Shown here in pieces: positions 45,250 through 55,157 of a stretch of DNA of 64,000 bases. Position numbers and translations under genes: made by a program. The first letter of the stretch is position 1; every line of letters begins with the position of its first letter. Location: contig JALMQS010000887.1 of the NCBI GenBank assembly GCA_024734495.1, positions 2,541,495 through 2,605,494 on the forward strand. The letters run 5' to 3'. The notes beneath the pieces were generated by a model that worked only from the letters and a program-made list of their open reading frames with translations, ran no database searches and had not been told where the DNA came from. Source of the stretch: Forficula auricularia. Taxonomy: Eukaryota > Arthropoda > Insecta > Dermaptera > Forficulidae.

Positions 45250-45880
45250 GTCTATAGTAAAAAAAAATATTTATTTTTTTACCCCACTAAAGTTCTACCG
45301 TCCACAAAATAATCATTCGATTACAATTTTTGATTTGTGAGAGACGAGCTACGCTCCTGTGACAAACAGAATCAATAGGGTCTCGTTTTACTTTTTAAAA
45401 AATCATGATTGAAAATAATTTTCCTCAACATTTCAGACATTTCAAAATACAATAAGCAAAAAAAAAAAAATAAATAAAAATAAAACTTTCCCAATGAATT
45501 CCCTGGTATCGACTTGATCGATCGAGCGTATACCGAGTGAGTAACTTCGCAAAGGGCAATTGAATTGAAGAAGAAGTCTCTGGCATGGTGGGTCGCGAAC
45601 ATCTCAAGGAAATCAACGACTCGACCAAGAAAAATCTCAACGGCTGCTCGTTTACTGGGTTAAAACGTCAATGACCGGTATAAGGCTGCTGCTTGGCTGG
45701 CTAACCTCCCCTCTCATGTTCTACGTTTCGACTAAACAACTAATACAAACACCTTTTATTATAGAAGTAATACTTTACTTTGATGCTTATTCAGCATCTA
45801 AAGATAGCAGCAATTTGAACGCCATCTGGAGTATTATGTTGTAATAAATCATTTGTAAATATTCTATTTAAGAAATGATA
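45250..45880. other. Unassigned region
   Basis: 45490-45720 is GC-balanced (GGTATCGACTTGATCGATCG) and not repeated here, so it may be host single-copy DNA. No exon with splice sites was found. Confidence 0.35.
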
Positions 45881-46269
45881 TTTATTTATTTATTTATTTG
45901 TACTACCAGGTAGCAAATTCCAAGTATAAATAATTTCGAAAATTTAAAATATGTGTCAAAAATTCTTCCACCGTTTAAATAACTCTGTAATATATGTTCT
46001 TTTAAATTGTCTTTCGGTAAGAGTAATGAACCCCATAATTGGAAAGGACTGTACATAGCCCTGGTAGTCAGGCGAATATATAATAAATGTATCAATTTTG
46101 TTTCAAAATTTTTCATAAAATTTTTTTCACAAAATATCTGAAATTCTGACTCCTGAAAAATCAAGGGAATTATCACCCTGCATGAGCCCAAGCTTATATC
46201 ACACAATGTTAAATTATTTTTATTAATAAATATAAAAACAGAGAGAAATTCAGGGATTAAAAAACTCAC
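45881..46269 (-). mobile_element. Possible minus-strand retroelement 3' end
   Basis: Begins with (TTTA)n at 45881-45899, on the minus strand an AAATAAATAAATA tail. The minus-strand frame upstream (127 codons, 46269-45886) is open but has no motif I recognise. Confidence 0.25.
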
Positions 46270-46320
46270 AATTACAGAAAACGTTTCAGCTTTAATTAGA
46301 TAAGGCCGTCTTCATTTCTT

Positions 46321-46602
46321 AGGGGCCGTCCATAAATTGTCACACAGTAAGAAGAAGGGGACATCTCAGATTTTTGAAACCCTTTCAAGCCCGGGGATCT
46401 TAAAAATTGTGATGTCACAAAAGTCAATTTAAAATTTTTTTAAATATATTATTATTATTCTAACCTGAAAATTATAGGGTATAAAAGTGATAGTGTGACG
46501 TCACAATTCAGGGAGCTCAATGAAAATGTAATAGAATGTGACACATGGGGAGGGGGGTCTAAAAATCTTGAAATTTGTGTGACGTAATTTATGGAGGGCC
46601 CT
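46321..46602. mobile_element. GTGACGTAATTTATGG-type MITE, full copy
   Basis: AGGGGCCGTCCATAAATTGT at the left and the complement of AGGGCCCTCCATAAATTACG at the right. Subterminal GTGACGTCAC and GTGACACATGGGG are present. The relatives at 1491 and 5816 are damaged. Superfamily not assigned. Confidence 0.7.
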
Positions 46603-46702
46603 TTATGAGATTATTTGCAAACTTAATATATTGTTAAACAATGAGTGCAGACTGATTTGATGTGTATTATCAAACACATAAAATGTGTACATAGGTCTTA
46701 AG

Positions 46703-46829
46703 CGAGGGGTGAACCGCGACTTAATATGCTGTACTACCAACTTCCACTTGTACTTCCAAATATTTCCAAGTACTTCCAAAATACTTCCAAAGAGGTGTAC
46801 ACCTACTTCCAATCGCGGATCACCCCTCG
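46703..46829. mobile_element. hAT-like MITE, family M1, copy 3
   Basis: Perfect 8-bp duplication GTCTTAAG on both sides (46695-46702, 46830-46837). Ends CGAGGGGTGAACCGCGA and the complement of CGCGGATCACCCCTCG. Interior is a run of ACTTCCAA repeats. Confidence 0.9.
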
Positions 46830-46837
46830 GTCTTAAG

Positions 46838-47490
46838 TATGCTCACTACTTAATATGCCTTAGTCTCAAAAGCGTGAATTTTAAAGTAGTAAGGACTAAA
46901 AAAATGAATCCAATAGATAAATAAATATTCTCAGAGAATTTAATTAATAATTAACATTTAAAGATAATTTCGATTTCGGGGGTCTGGCAGATGAGTAGGA
47001 AGGTGATCTGCTCGAGGCGGGTCTCATGCTACTAGCTAGCTATATAATTGAGAACTTGTCCAGTATCGTAACATAAATAAATGAATAAACAGATTTCCAG
47101 TTTGAGAGACGAGAAAAACTTGTGGTGGGTGCACCACATGACTTATACTTATCACTAATCAACACTACCAAGAATATGTTAAAAAAATGGAAAGGAAATA
47201 TCAAATTATATTAATGAATATAGAAAAGCCCATCTATGTATGATAGATGAAAATTTAATTTCTCAAATAGAAGAAAAAGAGTCAAATTGAATTAAACGCC
47301 TTTAAGTTACGACTGATTAGTTATATTCTAGTTTAAAAGATCTTTGAGATATAGCAAAAGATTCAACAATTGCTTAAATATCTGCTGAAAAAAGAAACCC
47401 TATCGATCGAATATAGCTAGCCCAAGATTCTTACCTATACCAAGCGGATCAGTTCATATATATTGTAGTCTGAATTTCCTGATGAATGTA
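46838..47490. other. No recognisable feature
   Basis: AT-rich sequence with no gene recognised. Confidence 0.4.
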
Positions 47491-47492
47491 AT

Positions 47493-48157
47493 TGATATAT
47501 ATTAACTAATTAATTGATTCTAATTAGGTTGCCATGGCAACAACAATGTATTTATTATTATTGATATAGAAAATAAACAAACATGTTCTTCGTTCTAATT
47601 ATTATGTGTACTTAATGATTTATTTATAACTAGCTGACGCCGGGCCGAAGGCCCGGCGTCACCTAGCACCTGCCGGGGAGGGTCTTGTTTTATGGTTAAA
47701 ATTTATATAGATAATAGCTGACCCGACCACGGGTTGCTGTGACTAACTCTTATACTTTAAAAAATAATAATAGTTTTGAAAATAAATTGAAAATGCAAAT
47801 AATTATAGAATAGGTATTAAAACAGAAAATGAATTATATATTACTTGTCAAAATTGTTCCCTTAACCAAAAATAATATTGACAGTTGAAAGATTTCCAAA
47901 AAGCTATTATCGGCCATCTTGTTTGTTTGCTTTTACCCCCAGACAGGCGCTGGCGTTGTTTCCTCGAAAAATATTTTTTACATGGCACAGGTGTGATATC
48001 TATAAAAACACTCGTGTATTTGAATGGAATGTTGTGTGAAAATTTCAAAGAAATCGGTGAAGAACTTTAGGAGATCCTTCAACGTATCACTTAAGCGTAA
48101 CAGTACATTTTTATTTATATAGATAGATAGATATATTGAATATTAAAAGTTACATCA
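47493..48157 (+). repeat. Small LTR-like repeat, copy 2, split by a retroelement
   Basis: TGATATATAT start, GGTTGCCATGGCAACA landmark and AAAGTTACATCA end. Two bases after the end, TGGCGACG (48160-48167) fits a primer-binding site for a tRNA ending CGTCGCCA, such as tRNA-Ser. The RTE-like element at about 47632-48127 interrupts it. Confidence 0.6.
47632..48127 (+). mobile_element. RTE-like non-LTR fragment with GATA tail
   Basis: Begins with the hairpin CGCCGGGCCGAAGGCCCGGC. It carries GAAAATTTCAAAGAAATCGG, then AGAACTTTAGGAGATCC, and ends ATTTATATAGATAGATAG. This closing pattern is typical of RTE-type 3' UTRs and microsatellite tails in insects. It interrupts the LTR copy, whose two parts rejoin at TATATTGAATATT. 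Confidence 0.5.
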
Positions 48158-48169
48158 ATTGGCGACGAA

Positions 48170-48800
48170 GAAATAAAATAAAAAAAGACTGAAAGATGAA
48201 CACATTGAGTGCAGAAGAGTAAGAAAATTAGGAGATACGAATTTTAAACTTGAAAAATTGATGATATTTCATTTTGCTGAGAGAATCGTGTTTTTTTTCA
48301 AGTCCTTCAAGAATTCAAAAAATGAACAATTGCAATACTATAACCTATGATTTTCTAAGGGAAATAAAAATGACTAGAAAATGATTCCAAAATGAATGAA
48401 AAAAAAATGAAAAAAATTATTTCAACAAATGAGACAACCTTTCCTGAACCTGATTCGGAATTTCTCTTTCTATATTCTCGGTGTTGTTTTTTGAGTGAAA
48501 GAATGGCCTTGGATTAATAGAAACAACGTTCAATTCATCGTTTCAGTTAACTTACTCGTTCAGATTCTGGACCTTCAACAACAAAAATTTTAAAGAGTGA
48601 TCCAAGAGCCCTTTCATTTATGTCCCTGAATGGTTTAACCAAGAATTTTTCTTCGGAATGTTCCATGCTTGGGCATAACTTATTCGTCATCTATGGGGAA
48701 TTCAAAGAACACCCGGTGTATATGCATAAAACTATAATATTAGTAGGTCAAATATCTTTGTTTAAGAACCAGATCCGTTGAATGTCTATATTTATTTAAA
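48170..48800. other. No recognisable feature
   Basis: May be the remaining internal part of the LTR element, but no coding motif was seen. Confidence 0.35.
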
Positions 48801-48819
48801 TAATATATTGTAAAATTCA

Positions 48820-49229
48820 ATTGAAAAGTTTTTGTTAATTGAAAAGTTTTTGTTTTGCCGAGAGTAGCAGAGTTGTTGATTCACAAAGAGAAACAAAGAG
48901 GTTGTCCTCTGCTTGATGCAAATAAACATACACACATATATATATCGAGATGATATATCTGTATATATATTATTTATTTGTTTGAGAGTATAGTTTAGTT
49001 CCTAGCCTACCAGCAGTGACGAAAGAACACCAAGTTTTCAATATCCATATGATATTGACTCCATGAAAAACATTTATAATTGAAGAAAGACTGATGATGA
49101 AGACCAAGTCTTCGAAACTATAGTCTCAAACAAATAAATAATATATATACAGATATATCATCTCGATATATATATGTGTGTATGTTTATTTGCATCAAGC
49201 AGAGGACAACCTCTTTGTTTCTCTTTGTG
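48820..49229. mobile_element. Family B PLE-like foldback, copy B2
   Basis: 13-bp duplication ATTGTAAAATTCA (48807-48819, 49230-49242). The left tail AATTGAAAAGTTTTTG is duplicated and continues into GCCGAGAGTAGCAGA, shared with family C. Arms share CAAAGAGAAACAAAGAGGTT and complement. The right arm keeps the ribozyme-like motif; the left has lost it. Confidence 0.9.
49089..49127 (+). ncRNA. Hammerhead-ribozyme-like motif, B2 right arm
   Basis: CTGATGA at 49091-49097, unpaired T, perfect helix II GAAGAC/GTCTTC with a CAA loop, GAAA at 49114-49117, AC-TATA-GT, C, TC. Confidence 0.55.
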
Positions 49230-49461
49230 ATTGTAAAATTCATTAATTTCAAAATTATGGATTCATATTTACTATATAGAAGTAGATATTAGACAATATT
49301 TATATTTTCCTATTAATCCAGAGTATGTGAAAGTCATATGAAGACAAGATTTGTATAGATCGCATTAATATTGTAAGAGTTCGTGGCTGTGATGAAACTA
49401 TACTAGATGAGGGAGGAGGTATCAGCCAAAGATGGAATCACTGGGTTCAATAAAACAACTT

Positions 49462-49508
49462 TAATGAGACGTTTCGGCCTAAATTTTATTTGGCCATCTT
49501 CAGTCAAT
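49462..49508 (-). ncRNA. Hammerhead-ribozyme-like motif, G left arm
   Basis: Minus strand: TTGA, CTGAAGA, unpaired T, helix II GGCC/GGCC with a 12-nt loop, GAAA, CG, TC, TCA. ACGU-type helix III. All core residues are present. Confidence 0.6.
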
Positions 49509-50095
49509 TAGGCTAAAATTTTTTTTACAAATGGATGTTATAATTGATATATTTTTTTATAAAAAATTATAAGTTGACCAAGTTGGTTATTTAGACTTAC
49601 AGTTATACACAAAATGAGGTACACATATGTGATCGAACCAAGCCTTGTCAAAAATAAAAATTTCTTTTAGCTTCATGCGAATTTTTAACGTGCCTGGACC
49701 CAAAAGTTTCAGAATGAAAGTAATGAGTTTCTTTTCTATATATTACATTATAATTAGATATTTGACCCTTATGTGAGGTCATCATATATCCCATCATTAT
49801 TTATTTACAAACAGAAAATCCAAATTAGAATCTAATTACTTTTAAATCACATGCATTTTTTCATTCAATCAAATTATACAAATTCTTATAAAAAAAATTT
49901 TTTCAAAAAAGTTTCTATACATTAAGTTCAAGAAAGTTCAAAAATTTTTATTTTTGACAAGGCTTGGTTCGATCACATATGTGTACCGCATTTTGTGTAT
50001 AACTGTAAGTCTAAATAACCAACTTGGTCAACTTATAATTTTTTATAAAAAAATATATCAATTATAACATCCATTTGTAAAAAATTTTTTAGCCT

Positions 50096-50144
50096 AATTG
50101 ACTGAAGATGGCCAAATAAAATTTAGGCCGAAACGTCTCATTAA
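50096..50144 (+). ncRNA. Hammerhead-ribozyme-like motif, G right arm
   Basis: CTGAAGA at 50102-50108 and GAAA at 50130-50133; identical to the left-arm motif over the whole core and helix II. Confidence 0.6.
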
Positions 50145-50219
50145 AGGTGTTTTATTGAACCCAGTGATTCCATCTTTGGCTGATACCTCCTCCCTCATCT
50201 AGTATATGATCGCATTAAA

Positions 50220-51580
50220 CATTAAATCAAAATATAGAAAAAGAAAATAGAACTACTTTTGTATAAGCACGTAATGAGAATATATTATTTTCTTGTAAGC
50301 TATTCTCAATCATTTCATGAATAGAATTGTGTCAGAGAAGTAAAATTATTTAATTATTATTTATATTATGGATGAACAATAAAGTTGGATATTAAAGAAA
50401 ATCGTGATTTAGTTGAGGTTAATAGAGTAGTAAAAATATTCATTAGAGTGGGTGTGTCATTGAAATTAGGAATTTAATTCTGATGGCGAAATACTATAAA
50501 AATTACTCGGAATTTGTATATCTCAAGACAGTGGAAAATAAAACACCCTTAGAAGAAATTTTCTCTTGGTGGAAATTTTAATTGAAAAGTGATGGAAAGG
50601 CAGCACAAGGATAGTGAAAAAGGAAAAAAAATTAATTCTTTAAAAATTCTATTGATGACTCTGTTGAGAAAGGAGAAATTTCGACCACTGCTAGAATCGG
50701 AGAAGGAAGAAATAATAGGTGAAGTAAAAAGTTCTGAGCCTTTTTTTCTCTTTATTTCGACGATAAAATTAACCAAGTTAGGATTTACCGATTTAGATCA
50801 AATATGCAAGACATACACATTATATATTGCATATATCACATGTAAGAGATGTTGTAATAAGCCTTGCCAGTTGTTTTTTTTAAATTTTTCTTTTTAAAAA
50901 ATTCCATCTATTTTTCAAAAAATTAAACACTAAATTTTTTCTAAAATATACACATGTTTAATATTATTAATTAAGCTCTCGATTAAGATTTTTCTGCCCA
51001 CCGTTCACTCACTCTATTGCATTTTTTACTTTATCAAGGAGATGCAGATAATTTATTTATTCTCCAAGTAAGGGGGATGCAAAATGCAAAAGAGGACCAT
51101 TCGGTTTTAATTCTTTTTCTGAACAGGTTAAATGGTAAAAGCTAATTTATTTATTTCCGGTTGTATTGGCTGGAGAGCCCGCGGGCAGCAATTGAATGAC
51201 CCAGCCCCAAATTTGCGCAAAATTTCCTGACGGACAACGACCTCTGCTGCCCCTCTTGCTCCTCTTCTATAAAATATACACGTGTACAGTATCTGGATGT
51301 ATGCGTGAGACTCTGACGGCCTGACTAATCGATGTCTGTGACGAGCACGTGTTTGTACACAATGTACACTCATATGAGTACCCTCAACTCATGTAATCTA
51401 TCCCTGTGTAAATAGCACATTCCTACTAGGCTTATAGAAAAAATATACACAAAAATTTACGATACGCCCTGATCTTTGCTGCATATTTTTATAATTTGAT
51501 TTGATTTACTCAACAAATGTAGTATAGGTATATGTATGAAGAGAAATAATTATTTATTGATTGTTTTATAATATTAAAAA
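50220..51580. other. No gene recognised; one GC-balanced patch
   Basis: 51150-51370 is GC-balanced (GGAGAGCCCGCGGGCAGCAA) and contains the E-box CACGTG. The overlapping opposite-strand frames at 50549-50897 have no supporting features. Confidence 0.35.
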
Positions 51581-51582
51581 AA

Positions 51583-51622
51583 TCCATCAAGCAGAGGACA
51601 ACCTCTTTGTTTCTCTTTGTGA
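51583..51622. mobile_element. Family B end fragment (B5)
   Basis: ATCAAGCAGAGGACAACCTC and TTTGTTTCTCTTTGTGA match the right end of B2 and B3. Confidence 0.6.
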
Positions 51623-51628
51623 AAAAAA

Positions 51629-51810
51629 ACAACCTTAAAAACGCCTATCTTAAATCCAAAAGTTTCGGAAGAGTTTTTCTCTCTTTATCAATGGAAATTT
51701 GAATTTGAAAAAAGAAAAAAAATGCTTTTACTAAGATTTTAAAAGTAAAGAGAGAAATTCTCCCAAAACGTTTGGATTTAAAATAAACGTTTTTAAGATT
51801 GTTTTTTAAA
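51629..51810. mobile_element. Short foldback with 60-bp arms
   Basis: AACAACCTTAAAAACG and ATCTTAAATCCAAAAG at the left are complementary to the end at 51745-51808. Confidence 0.65.
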
Positions 51811-51812
51811 AG

Positions 51813-52031
51813 TAGTGATGAGCAAAGCAAGACCAAGACCAATTCTGCTCATCACTAATTAATATAGGCAGAGGGTGTGTTTGTAAAGTCTTCTATAGGG
51901 TGTTTAGAAAGTCCTGATCACTTTTAAGAAAAATATTAATATTATTTTGTTTTTGAGTAATAATATTAGTGATGAGCAAAGCAAGACCAAGACCAAGACT
52001 GCAAGACCATGACCAATTCTGCTCATCACTA
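51813..52031. mobile_element. hAT-like composite of two TAGTGATGAGCA hairpins
   Basis: Outer ends TAGTGATGAGCA and complement are flanked by the perfect 8-bp duplication TTTAAAAG (51805-51812, 52032-52039). Inside are two complete hairpin mini-units (51813-51857 and 51967-52031), each with the same ends and AGCAAGACCAAGACCA. It looks like one transposition event of a paired unit. Confidence 0.75.
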
Positions 52032-52039
52032 TTTAAAAG

Positions 52040-53160
52040 ATCTGTATTTTTTTATAGATATTTACCTAAGTTAATTTGTTAATTCTATTGGTGCAAAAAA
52101 TTGATATTTTTGCTTAGTTTTTTTCAAAATATCTCAAAAACGGTTGAAAATATTTGGATAAAATAAATTGAGTAAAATTACGGAGTTTGTAAACGTCTTC
52201 AAAAAGCCATGTGTTATTTCAGGAGATATTTATTTATTTATTTTTAAATTTCCATGGCAAAAGACAAATAAGTATTTGCCTGTTTCGATTTCAAGCATAA
52301 TTTATCAAGCACTTAATCTCAATATAAAATAAGTAAATATGTAATTTCATGTTTGTATTCTTATTAGTTTTTGGGAGTAGAGCGTATACAAAATTTGACC
52401 AATCATTCACTGAGGCACCGGTATAAAGAATTCTTCAAAAATTTTCAATTTTTTTTTAGTTTATATCTGATTTACTATAAAATATAAAAAATAAAATTAA
52501 TACTTCGCGCCTCCCTAAAAATTTTCAATTAAATGACGAATCATCTTATATTAATATTATTATTGGGACAAAAATTTTCAGGGATGCGACGAGTATTAAT
52601 TTTATTTATTTTTACATTTTAGGGGTTGTGAGGTTATAAAGTCTGTAAAATGCTGTTTTAGTAGAGGAATTTTTCTCAAAATTATGAATAGTGTCTTTTC
52701 TTTAATTTTTAAGACCTCTGAAGTAAGTACCTATTGTAAAAGCAGCTCTTTGGCAATTTCTGACTACTGACGTCTCTTTTATAATCTGGTATTATTAATT
52801 TTCAGCCAAGAGTTTTAAACATTAATGATGTGATGTAATTGCATCTTTATTTTAGTGGAAGTAATTAGAAAATTAATTAACAGGCATAATAACGTATATA
52901 TAGTTCCTTAACAACATTTTAATGGTAAATACCCAGAAGCCATCGGCCTTGGCATATGTTGAAAACACAACATCTCACAATTTAGGCAAAATGCCACACG
53001 ATTAGTTAGTTCTTGGGTCAGTGAATGTCCAAAAAACAATAAATATTGACAATTTAAAATGAAAATATACTATTTTTATTAAAGATCTTATTAGATTTCC
53101 TTTCGGGAATCGATTCTAGATGCCAAAAGCTCTAACTAGGCAAATGACCGGTTTATTATA
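52040..53160. other. AT-rich region, no gene recognised
   Basis: Holds (TTTA)n near 52206-52225 and a small inverted pair around 52495-52610 (TAATACTTCGCG, CGACGAGTATTAA). Nothing else. Confidence 0.4.
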
Positions 53161-53281
53161 ATACTAAACGTATATTAAATTGAAAGTTTCTTTTTTTCGA
53201 GACTAGCAGAATTTTTATAAATTAAAGGAGACAATAAAAGAGTGTGTCTTCTGCCGGATAAATAAATTTTTAATTTATTTA

Positions 53282-53328
53282 TAACGAGATTATAGTTTCG
53301 AGAGCTTTGCCCTCTTCATCAGTCCATT
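53282..53328 (-). ncRNA. Hammerhead-ribozyme-like motif, C5 left arm
   Basis: Minus strand: CTGATGA, unpaired A, helix II GAGGGC/GCTCTC, GAAA, then ACTATAATC. The helix III G has become A, leaving a single A-U pair. Core otherwise intact. Confidence 0.45.
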
Positions 53329-53344
53329 ACAATTGATTGACAGG

Positions 53345-53563
53345 ATTTTTTTTTTATTTATTTAATGTCACCGGGAACAAAGCCCATTTAGAGAGCACAT
53401 AAGTAGAGTGTTAGAAGGGTTAGTGAGGGAGCCGAGTTTTCAGCAGGTAGAAATTTTTATTTGCCAGCTAGGATCGAACCCCGGACCTCCACTTCAACAT
53501 CGTCATAATCGATCGATGCCGAAGCGAAGTCAGTGCGTTAGCTGACTGAGCTACCCGACTCCC
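53345..53563 (-). mobile_element. tRNA-derived SINE, family S1, inside C5
   Basis: Minus strand: GTAGCTCAGTCAGCTAACGC and GGTTCGATCC as A and B boxes, ending in an A-run. ATTGACAGGA and ATTCACAGGA flank it as a duplicated target. It was inserted into the C5 spacer, which is continuous in C1. Confidence 0.85.
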
Positions 53564-53610
53564 CATTCACAGGAATTAAGAGACAGACATTAATACCTGT
53601 GAATCAATTG

Positions 53611-53662
53611 TAATAGACTGACGAAGAGGGCAAAGCTCTCGAAACTATAGTCTCGTTATAAA
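53611..53662 (+). ncRNA. Hammerhead-ribozyme-like motif, C5 right arm
   Basis: CTGACGA at 53618-53624, unpaired A, helix II GAGGGC/GCTCTC (one G-T pair), GAAA at 53641-53644, AC-TATA-GT, C, TC. TAATAGA can pair with TC-TAT across a GT bulge. Confidence 0.6.
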
Positions 53663-53718
53663 TAAATTACAAATTTATTTTTCCGTCAGAAGATACTCTT
53701 TATTGTCTCCTTCAATAA

Positions 53719-53863
53719 TTAATTCATTTTAATTAGGTTGCCATGGCAACAATAATGTAATTATTATTAATGATATAGAAAATAAAAAAACATGTTCTTT
53801 GTTCTAACTAATACTGTACTCTATAATCTATTTATTATATATTGAATATTAAAAGTTATATCA
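53719..53863 (+). repeat. Small LTR-like repeat, copy 3, with primer site
   Basis: GGTTGCCATGGCAACA landmark and AAAGTTATATCA end. TGGCGATGGGGATGGG starts at 53866. Its complement matches the T-arm and acceptor end of a tRNA-Ser with CCA over about 33 bases, including GGTTCGTATCCC. The 5' TG end is cut by C5. Confidence 0.6.
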
Positions 53864-53899
53864 AATGGCGATGGGGATGGGATACGAACCCACACGCGT

Positions 53900-54335
53900 G
53901 TCTACATTGGATTATTGATCTTTCTGACTTTGCTAATTCAATTGATGTTGCTAATTTAAGAGGATCATTAAATGACATGATTTCCCTTCTTGAATCAATC
54001 TCTCTCTAATTTCAAAATCTTTCAAGCCTCGGATGAATTGCAATTTTAAGAACATATCTTCTATTGAAGATCCGCATGAACAATTAAATTTACAATTAGC
54101 AGCAAATTTTTTCAATTCACTGAAAACAAACAAATTGGCTCATTGTTCCATTTGGAAACTGCTCATGAATTTGTGTTATAAATACTAATACTAATACAGA
54201 TAATAATAATAATAAAATAAAATGATTTTTTTATTTCACTTATATTTATACTATTTTTTTACCCTATAGAAATTTTTACTTTTTCTGAATTTAAATAAAA
54301 GTTTTTATTTCATTAGAATATAATTTATTCATTTT
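53900..54335. other. No recognisable feature
   Basis: Possibly internal LTR-element sequence. The short minus-strand frame at 53951-54133 lacks support. Confidence 0.3.
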
Positions 54336-54833
54336 TTTTTACTTTATCCAATGCAAAGCATGGGTAAAGTATTGTAATCGCTCTCGGGGCAAGCGTGGCT
54401 TCAAAGGGTCCTCAGTTAAAGACTACGGAACCCATGGACTCAATTAAAGTCACAAATTGTAGTATTCAATTAGGTTGAATATTAGCACGTGACGGTTTTG
54501 CCAAAAATTACATGGGTCTCGTCGAGAGGCCAAAAAGTGCGATTTTTTCATTTAGTGCGTGCGTATGGATGGATGTATGGATGGATGTATGTATGGATGG
54601 ATGTTATCGCTTTTTTGGCCCACGATTTTTCCACACCGTTGCACCGATTGAAATGAAATTGAAAACCTACCATTAGTTTAACAAAATGAAGCGCTGATTA
54701 GTTTTTGGTACATATCGGCCCACAAACATTAGTACTTTATTTCGGTACTTTTTTAGTTTTTTCTAAATATCTTGAAAATGACTTAACCAATTTTATTAAT
54801 TTTCTTCCAGAACTTAAGTGACTTGATTTAAAT

Positions 54834-55143
54834 TTTTCATTAAATTGAAGGGTTGGTTTTGTCACAAATATAATAAAACAATAATTTTAATAACTATTAG
54901 AATTATTTAATTGATAACTATACAGTTTCGGTCACCACTGGTCGACCATCCTCAGTAGTTCTAAAAATTGAGATGAAACATTTATTTACATTTTTTCTTT
55001 TTATAGAGAATTATATAACACAAAATTTTTTTACAATAATTTGAAATCATACATACATCTCGTTCAAGAACCGGAATTTGTCATTTCACATGAAACATTC
55101 ATTCTTAAATCTTCAATATAGATAGATCACACAATTCATTATT
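54834..55143 (-). repeat. PLE left inverted arm
   Basis: Complementary to 56630-56944 over its length, with landmarks AAATTGAAGGGTTGGTTTTG and CTCGTTCAAGAACCGGAATT. Confidence 0.95.
54915..54960 (-). ncRNA. Hammerhead-ribozyme-like motif, PLE left arm
   Basis: Minus strand: helix I AACTA/TAGTT (5 bp), CTGAGGA, unpaired T, helix II GGTC/GACC with a long loop, GAAA, and AC-T-GT with A as cleavage-site base. All core residues are present. Confidence 0.6.
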
Positions 55144-55157
55144 ATGTTTATAGGATC

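Larger units (their letters stand above)
49369..50207. mobile_element. Family G PLE-like foldback, 839 bp
   Basis: 11-bp duplication GATCGCATTAA (49358-49368, 50208-50218). Unpaired tail of about 35 bp on the left (TTGTAAGAGTTCGTGGCTG), then arms of about 260 bp from TAGATGAGGGAGGAGGTATC inward to TGTCAAAAATAAAAATTTC. The roughly 260-bp loop is non-coding. Arms are nearly identical, so the insertion is young. Confidence 0.92.
53168..53716. mobile_element. Family C PLE-like foldback, copy C5, carrying a SINE
   Basis: Tail TTAAATTGAAAG and GACTAGCAGAATTTTT, arms with GGAGACAATAAAAGAGTGTG and complement, both with ribozyme-like cores. A SINE splits the spacer. No clear flanking duplication. Confidence 0.85.

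Noticed and set aside
50549..50897. Overlapping frames of 75 and 102 codons on opposite strands
   Set aside because: No motif, no splice signals, composition like the surrounding AT-rich DNA, and strands are shadows of each other.
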